Source: Cocos nucifera
Taxonomy: Eukaryota; Streptophyta; Magnoliopsida; Arecales; Arecaceae
Assembly (NCBI GenBank): GCA_006176705.1
Contig: QRFJ01001929.1
Location: 286,546-350,545 of the forward strand
Length of the DNA: 64,000 nucleotides
Direction of reading: 5' to 3'
Below the pieces are notes generated by a model. It was not told where the DNA came from and made no database searches. It was given only the letters and a program-made list of their open reading frames with translations. The position numbers and the translations under genes are program-made. Shown piece after piece: positions 57,394 through 64,000 of the stretch. Positions within the stretch are counted from its first letter, which is position 1. The number at the start of each line of letters is the position of its first letter.

Positions 57394-58044
57394 TGATGCG
57401 TGCTAATTTATAGCTATGGCAAGTGCACCAGTCGATCAAGTAATAAAGTGAATGAGTAGAGTATCATCCCTAGAGGATTGAAAAATAAGTACTGAAAAGC
57501 TCTTTCCTATGCTTTATTTAGAAGATCGATTTATGAGAATAAGAAATTAAAGAAAAATAAAAAAAATAATTAAAAGTTTTTAATTAAATAGAGAGAGTGT
57601 AAATTATTAGGATTTTAAACTTCAAGAGCAATGGATTACTAAGGCAATCGGTTCACCAACTCAGTCAATACAATATTCAGATTTTTAGATTAATTTTATT
57701 TCATGTGACGGTGGAGTCTCCTAATTTATTCACTACCCTTTGGTCCAGGCATAGCAAAACTATTAATATTTATTAATTATCCCTTTGGTCCAGGTGTAAT
57801 TTAAATAAATATTAATGCATTAGGTTTTGTGAAACCCTCTAATTAAAATACGCTGCGTCCAAAGCGCACTAAAATTTCCGCATGCATATGAATTCTAATT
57901 TGATTCATAATACAAGGTATATAATCAAGAAGCATTAACATAGATGTACTTGGTCCGTAACATCTATGTTCATCAGATCAATTAGAAGATGGCCAGTAAT
58001 CTAAAAGCATTAAGATCAGATTTATATACTCCTCATGAATAAAA
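57394..58044 (-). repeat. Right (5') LTR of the Athila-like element, truncated
   Basis: Matches 52010-52658 at about 98% and then stops at gaataaaa. The missing ~1.1 kb is not to its right. An inverted copy of most of it lies at 63188-64000. Confidence 0.82.
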
Positions 58045-58059
58045 AAGAGAGAGATCAGA

Positions 58060-58933
58060 AGAACCGTAAGTTAGACTCCCATAACGAGCATACCTTCAGA
58101 AGGGACCTCCTTCTTATTCTTCAGGTGCCAGATTAAGTAGGGCAGTTTGCTTCCAATGGCCGTCGCTGTTGCAATGGAACACTTTCTTTGCCATCCGACC
58201 TTCTTTCTTCGGTTCTGCTTCTTCTTTTTGATCCTTCCACCTTTTGGGCTTTTTCACAAGACTTCTTTTTCTTTTCATAAGACTTTCTTTTGAAAGAGGT
58301 CCGTTTCCATAGCAGAACCTGAAGCCTTTTTAGAACCTTTCATAGAAACTCAGCGATAACCAGCATATTCATCAACTCGGCCAACGAATTTTGGAAGTTT
58401 TATGCATGTGGTAATTCATGATCGAATTGCCCATATGCACAGCAAGGATTTGCAAGATATAATCGTTCTGCAGATCCAAGTCCAACTTCATCACCGACTC
58501 TCAAAGCCTTCCATGTCCTTGATCATTGTCAGACAGTGATCTTGACTGAACTGCCCATACGCATCTTAGCCTTAACAAGGTCGTTTTGTGACTTGATATT
58601 TGCTGTCTGCGACTCTGTTCACCAAACATCTCCTGTAGGTGGCCAACATTTGGCGAGCAGATCCTCGATATCTTCATGTTGGCGCTGGAGCTCAATCAGA
58701 CATCGAGCCCAATTGTAGTATCTGGCTTATATCTCTTCGTCAATCATTTTTTTTCCAGCAGACATTCTCTGTTCAATAGATGGACAAGCTGGTAATGTGG
58801 GAGGGTCTGGTCAAAACATGTGTTCAACTTCTCTAACAAAATAATTTTGTAGTTCCCGAATCAGTCTTTTATAATTGGGTCCATCAGTCTATGTGTGTCC
58901 CAGGATACGTGCCAATGGGTTATGATGCGACAT
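58060..58933 (-). pseudogene. Copia (Angela-like) gag, frameshifted
   Basis: Minus strand from ATG 58931-58933 (MSHHNPLARIL). Gag-like stretches appear in all three frames: PTLPACPSIEQRM, QRQHEDIEDLLAK, HLQEMFGEQSR and a zinc knuckle remnant FHCNSDGHWK near 58175. Frame changes every 50-150 bases, mostly by single-base indels. This fits either an old copy or uncorrected long-read sequence; the adjoining LTR shows the same indel pattern. Confidence 0.7.
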
Positions 58934-60802
58934 TTTCTGTAGAGAGTCAGATTCTCGTTAGATATAGTATTTTGACCCTTGATCAATTTATTTAGGGATT
59001 TTATTTTTAAACAATTAGCTCCCACTATTTTTTTGGATCCGCTACACTCCTCTCGTAGAGATGCGAAAATCTCCACGATTGATGATTTCTAGTGGGTTGG
59101 TGCGGTCTCACCAACTGACTCACTCACCTCACTAACAATTATTGGTGATGGGTTTGACATCGACGCTGAACCACTCTTGTTCAACTGATTCTCTAATCAT
59201 GGTGCAGCCCAAACTTGGTCCTTCTAATTCATCGAATCTCACCGTATCCAGAATATTGATCCATCCTTAGTTAAGTCAGACCACCATTTGCATAGACTGG
59301 GTTTCCTAATGGTCTCTCACCGTATCCAGAAATACTTGAGCCCAACTCATCCTCCCAGCCCATAGCATCCAATGCCTAATAGACATGGTTTGCGTCTTCC
59401 AGTGCAATGATGCACTGTATCCAGCCGAGAACAATCAACCCCGGGAAGGGCCCGCACGTCTACAAGGGTGGAAGAACTTCGGACATTAATCTTTCTTAGG
59501 GAGAATTGGATTCAGATCTCATTCAAACTAGACTGGCTTAGTCATAACAATTATGACTAACCCTAGTGGATGGGTCAGCTCGGATTATTACCACTCAAAT
59601 TAGAAACTGTGGTCCCAACAGATAATGGCCAGGTAAGTGAGACGGTGGAAAGGAATATGCGTTATCGCACAAGAATGCATTCAGTGAGTAGCCTTCCATT
59701 AAACAACCAGTCGATCGTCTATGGCCAACTTAACCTTAGAACCAAATTATTGAAGTCGAATCATTGGGTTAGCTACAATCCAGACCTAACCTCTGAGCCT
59801 AATTAGGTCTTAGCTTGATCGTGACTCGATCTTCGGACCCAGACTTACTCCTATTAGGTGGTCAATTTAAGCATTGTGATCTCCATTTAACCAACTCTTG
59901 ATTCGTTTTGATTCAACGCTTAGACCTAATTGAGCTAACCCAAGCCCGAAACCTAGTATTAATGAACATGTCTTTTAGATATGAATTCCTCAAATTTTGA
60001 TCTAACTAATATTCCATAAACCTTAATTCTTTAATTCAAGTTGGTCATAAACAAAATATGGCAACATAATCCTAGGTTTTAGGATCTAGGGTTTTTGCAG
60101 AAAGTAAGTTTTGGGTTTCCTGATTAAGGACGACAAGCGACCCTCACGTATAAGAACACCATCGATGGGAAAGAGAGGGCCTTTAAACCTTCTTCGTTCT
60201 TTATGACCGGCACGGCCCAGAGGAACGCCTTAATCAGGAACATTCAACTACTACAAAATAATATCAGATCTATATCATAAATTCATAATATAAAGTAGAT
60301 CTAATCATGGCATATTTTGCATACATCTCATGTATCTAATCATGCATGTTTTCCAGAATCTAAATTATCACCATAATAATATAAAAAATTAGATTTAAAT
60401 TGATCTTAATCAAATAAATTCTACATCTAGACATTATGTAGAACTATTCTACAACTAGCTAGACATGCATCAATCATATCTCATATGATAATTTAAAATT
60501 AAATAATTTTTATTTGCTATCTTATCAGATGTTATTATACATACTTATAATATCAAAAAAATAGTAAATAAGAAGCATCTAAAATATGATTTAATCAGAT
60601 TAAATCAAAGAACATGCAAAACTATTCTATAGAATATTACTATTCTAGAACTAGTCATGCATATCTTCAATGTTCTTAGATCCAAATTCAATTTAATTTT
60701 AATTCTTTATATTCTTAGATATGATCACATCTTCATGTGACATCTAAATATTTATTTTCTAATTAAAATAAAATTAAAATTAGATCTAAAAATAATTTAG
60801 AA
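58934..60802 (-). other. Copia leader between primer site and gag
   Basis: AT-rich leader of about 1.87 kb with no supported gene. It is long for a copia leader and could contain another insertion; no element ends were recognised. Confidence 0.45.
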
Positions 60803-60819
60803 CCCTAGCTCGATACAGT
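60803..60819 (-). promoter_or_regulatory. Damaged primer-binding site, Met-tRNA type
   Basis: Minus strand actgtatcgagctaggg next to the LTR end resembles tggtatcagagctaggg with a few changes. Confidence 0.5.
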
Positions 60820-63187
60820 TGAAGGGAAATCCTGATCTTTCCGCTCCAGGTTCCGTCCAGATTGATTAGATCAAGATGATATAATTTCAAAAATTTTCTC
60901 TTAATCTCAATCAGATCTTCGATATATTTCGATCTGAATTCTTAATTATTTTAATAAATAAAATAAAATAAAGGAAAAAAAAGAAATATTAAATTAAAAT
61001 TTTAATTTATCTGATTTGGGTAATCCTATTATCCTGTAGATGATCCTGATTGCAGCGGAAGGTTCTGAATCTAGCAACGCAACGCACTGGTCTCTACAGT
61101 ATCCACTCATGTTAGAGTCTGGAATCTCTTCTTTCTATACACCTCCAAAAATTTCAGATCTGGATCTGATCTGGAGGATTTCAAAACTCTTTTGCAAGAT
61201 CTGCAGCTCGTCCTTTCTGCAGCGCGCAGTCCTTCTTTGCTTTTGATGCCTTTCTTGATCTGAATCGCACCAAACTACAGTCCAAAACTCTTTTGGACGT
61301 GGAGAGGCAAGGGGAGAAGAGCACCTATGGCATGGAGAAGGAGGGGAGAGGCAGCTTGGGGCGTGGGGTTTTCTCAATTGAATTGGCATTAGTGTTAGGG
61401 TTGGGCGTAGGTCTTATTTATAGACCTCTTGTGATCCAACTCCTCTTCCTCCTCAACAATCACGACCCTTTGTGAAATCAGATCTAATTCTGATTTGGTT
61501 CGGAATAGAGACCCCTCGGACTTCCTCTTAGAGGGCGCCTAAGACCAGTCAAACTGGATTTTAGTAGAAACTCTGATTGGACTCCAAAGGAAGGTGGAAG
61601 TCCTTGTCCACAAGGACTCTATGCGCCTCCTAACTTAGACTCATGCACCCTTGGCATGCGCCTTCTCCTTGCCAGGTTCTGGCAGGGGGACAGGCCCCAC
61701 CAGCTCTCCAAATAGGTGCATGACATGTGGTCAAAAGTCAAAGGGTCAATGGTTCAACTGTTGACAGTCAAGGTAGACTTTTGAACCAAAGTCAAAGAAT
61801 AAGAAATGGCAGAGTGACCAAAATGGCAGGTATGTCTTACAAATAAGACAACCTATTCTGACTTGGACAACTCAGTCAGACGCATATGAAAGGCCTTTGA
61901 TTGAGGACAAACTCCTTGGCTCAGTCAGGAAAACTTAATTTCATGATAGTAAGAAGAAGTTAGGTTTCAACTCGAGTGGCTAGCACGTTTCCTTGAACCT
62001 AATTGAATCTCATTCAGATCAATTGAATTAAGATTGCATTCAATTGATGATCACAGTATTCAAACCTTGTTTGTGTGGACCTATGTTTAGATTTTCAGTT
62101 CTGTATGGTAATGGGATATGTCATGATCTCTATCATAGACATCATGAACTCCTTTCGATGGATCAGAACTCTTCCTGATTGAACATAGCTAGAATGATCG
62201 ACTCATTAAATCATTCTAATTGCTCCCAAATCCACCAGTGACTAGCAGTATTATGGTGCAACCCATCAGAGCTGATGCGAACCTCTTGGTGGCAGCTACC
62301 TATGTGATTCAGTTCTTTTATCTGAGCCCCCGATCAGATTAGGGTTAAGGTGAACTCGTCAAACCTAGTCTCTGTCCATATGATGGTAATTCATTGCGAT
62401 TCGAGTCATGTGAAAATCTAAATAAATCCTTTTTTTATTATTTCACTCTAACCTATGGCCATGGATTCTGAACTTGATTCTCATGATTCATCAATAGGGC
62501 TACTCCTCTACACCGAGGTAATAGATCACATCTTGATAGCAAATACAGTTCCTACAATGAACTATGTCACAGCCAACATACACCTCAGGGGTCCATGATG
62601 GCTAGGGAGAGCTCCTGTAGTAGATTGTATGTGAGGTCTACAAACTAGTAACACCCTCTAATGGTGAACTGGGATGCATCTCAGGTCAAAGAAACCAGAC
62701 ACACTCAACTGCATCGCATCGAGTCACGATCCATTGACAGCGGAAAGGTCAGAAGCTTCTAAATGACTACTCGAGGTGCGTCACGCTCAGTGCCTCGTTC
62801 TCATCAACGAGTTACTTGTACTCTCGCTCCGTGTGTCCCACACGTAGATTTCAAGACTCATCTACTAAAGAGAAGCGATCGTATCACCCAACTTTACGAT
62901 CAATCACCATCCTCGTAGATGAATCCTAGACTTGGTCGAGCAGCGTGTGGTGTATCGGGAGTTTTAGATACAGTTGGAATGTCATTTCATGCTCGTCTTA
63001 ATTTTTCAAACTCTTGAAAATATGAATTATCATTACCATTAACCAACAGGATGTATCACAGACACTAAATACACATGTGATAGAAAACAACCCATTTCAT
63101 TAATTAATAGTCAAAATTATAATCTTTGCCCTAAAGTGTATTAAAGAGTGTCAGCCAATTCTGGCTTCTATGGCACATATATCAACA
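60820..63187 (-). repeat. Copia 5' LTR, indel-rich copy
   Basis: About 2368 bp, plus-strand ends tgaaggga and atatcaaca. It aligns end to end with 44843-47121, but with very many one- and two-base insertions and deletions, clustered at 62380-62960 among long exact matches. In the minus-strand order it precedes the primer site and gag as a 5' LTR should. Its right flank (caata) does not match the left flank of the 3' LTR (catgg), so a target duplication pairing the two LTRs is not present. Confidence 0.75.
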
Positions 63188-64000
63188 CAATAGAGGGCAA
63201 TTTGGGAATTCTGGCTGAATCTAAAGGGCTGTTTTTCATTGAAGATTGTCGATGACTCGAATGAAGAATGCTGATGACGGCATCGCTTTAGCTCCCAGTC
63301 GAGATCCACAGTTGATATTCATCCGATGTTTAAATAATAGATCAGAAGGCTTTTCAATATACGATCGGCATAGGCCCGATTTTGATCTAACGGTTGATCC
63401 AATGGCTGATTATTAAATTCAACTTGATCTAGCTTTATTTTTAAGAGGTTTTTGGTGGTTTTTAGACTGTTTGATCATATCCTAGACGCTCAAAATTATT
63501 CAGATCTAATTTTGAGTTTGTTTTAAGGAGTCTTAAACCTAGTTTTTGATGGATCTTGGGGGAATAATCAAAACTCTTCTACTATCTATAAAAAAAGAGT
63601 CTTATTGTCATGAAGCGAGAAAAATCAGAGAGCAGAACACAGAGAGATGGGGAGAAAGAGAAGAAAGGGAGAAAAGAGAGAGAGAGAAAGAAAGAGAAGA
63701 GAGGTAGAAAAAAAAGAAAGTGGATTTGTGAGAAAACAAAAAAAAGGTTTTTGATTTTTCTTCGATGATCAAGACATCGATCAACGGCAGCCTCTTCTTC
63801 TTCACCCAAGTTTCTCCCATCAAGAGCAGCAGACAATCAATCTTCAGCAATCCAAAGAGTCTAATACTTCTTCTATGCTTTTTATTTCTTTTTGCTGTTT
63901 TTGAACCTTGGTTACATGAACTAAATTTCTTTTACTACAGGCTAAGGGTGTAGCCTCTTTTGATCGCAATATCAGTATGATTTATTTTTAACTTTTCTTC
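63188..64000 (+). repeat. Inverted piece of the Athila-like LTR
   Basis: The reverse complement aligns to about 52651-53420 of the left Athila-like LTR, with scattered indels. This is most of the part missing from the right LTR cut at 58044, and the match reaches the same position (gaa-aaaagttaaaaat) at the window edge. Open frames here on both strands are LTR by-products. Confidence 0.8.

Larger units (their letters stand above)
52010..58044 (-). mobile_element. Athila-like gypsy element carrying gag and protease only
   Basis: Inserted into copia pol, minus orientation. Left LTR 52010-53799 (3' LTR of the element), right LTR 57394-58044 (5' LTR, truncated). The interior 53800-57393 has a polypurine tract, about 1.1 kb of non-coding DNA, protease, gag, and a primer site of the tRNA-Asp kind. 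No RT, RNase H or integrase is present. Over their shared 650 bp the LTRs differ at about 12 places by eye, so the insertion is young. The structure fits the TR-GAG type of non-autonomous plant elements, with protease retained. Confidence 0.85.

Overview
This window looks like nuclear DNA from a flowering plant, most likely a monocot. The only intact host gene has the GC-saturated third codon positions typical of monocot genes, and almost everything else is LTR retrotransposon of plant Ty1/copia (Angela-like) or Ty3/gypsy (Tat-like and Athila-like) type. A palm is plausible, but the sequence alone does not settle the species. No bacterial, organellar, CRISPR, rRNA or tRNA gene was recognised.

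Layout. 1-132: ends of a gypsy LTR and a copia LTR. 1307-7739: a complete non-autonomous gypsy element (LTRs 1312-2432 and 6613-7734, target duplication ggtag). It is a deletion derivative of a Tat-like element and is filled with tandem repeats. 7935-9055: a solo LTR of a related family in the opposite orientation (target duplication atatt). 9061-12640: AT-rich DNA with a 103-bp tandem duplication. 13033-14379: an intact, single-exon, GPR107/108-like seven-transmembrane protein gene, the one host gene. 14380-23240: AT-rich intergenic DNA with a MITE-like element and two local tandem duplications. 23247-26649: an old gag-only copia element with a target duplication. 26655-32200: AT-rich, with a hAT-like segment and a minisatellite. 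32203-35960: a decayed Tat-like pol with archaeal-type RNase H, followed by a repeat tail. 37640-38165: the same repeat tail inverted, up against a 25-N gap (38166-38190). 38191-42662: copia pol 3' part and its 3' LTR. 42672-44210: LTR, primer site and gag of another copia. 44219-44595: a gypsy LTR fragment. 44596-52009: copia 3' LTR, split by a solo LTR of its own family, then pol on the minus strand. 52010-58044: an Athila-like gag-protease element inserted in that copia. 58060-63187: copia gag, leader and 5' LTR, rich in small indels. 63188-64000: an inverted piece of the Athila-like LTR.

How the parts fit. The host gene sits in a TE-dense neighbourhood built by nested insertion, LTR-LTR recombination (three solo LTRs or LTR ends) and decay. 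Many in-frame stops lie at positions where a single C-to-T or G-to-A change would explain them, as expected for methylated, silenced DNA. Three loci (4250-4720, 35800-35960, 37640-38165) share a tandem repeat of about 115 bp. This ties the non-autonomous element at the left to the decayed pol in the middle as one Tat-like family. The most unusual structures are the hairpin-bearing repeat array inside the left element, the gag-protease-only Athila-like element, the solo LTR nested in an LTR of its own family, and the suspicious orientation and indel-rich quality of 58045-64000.
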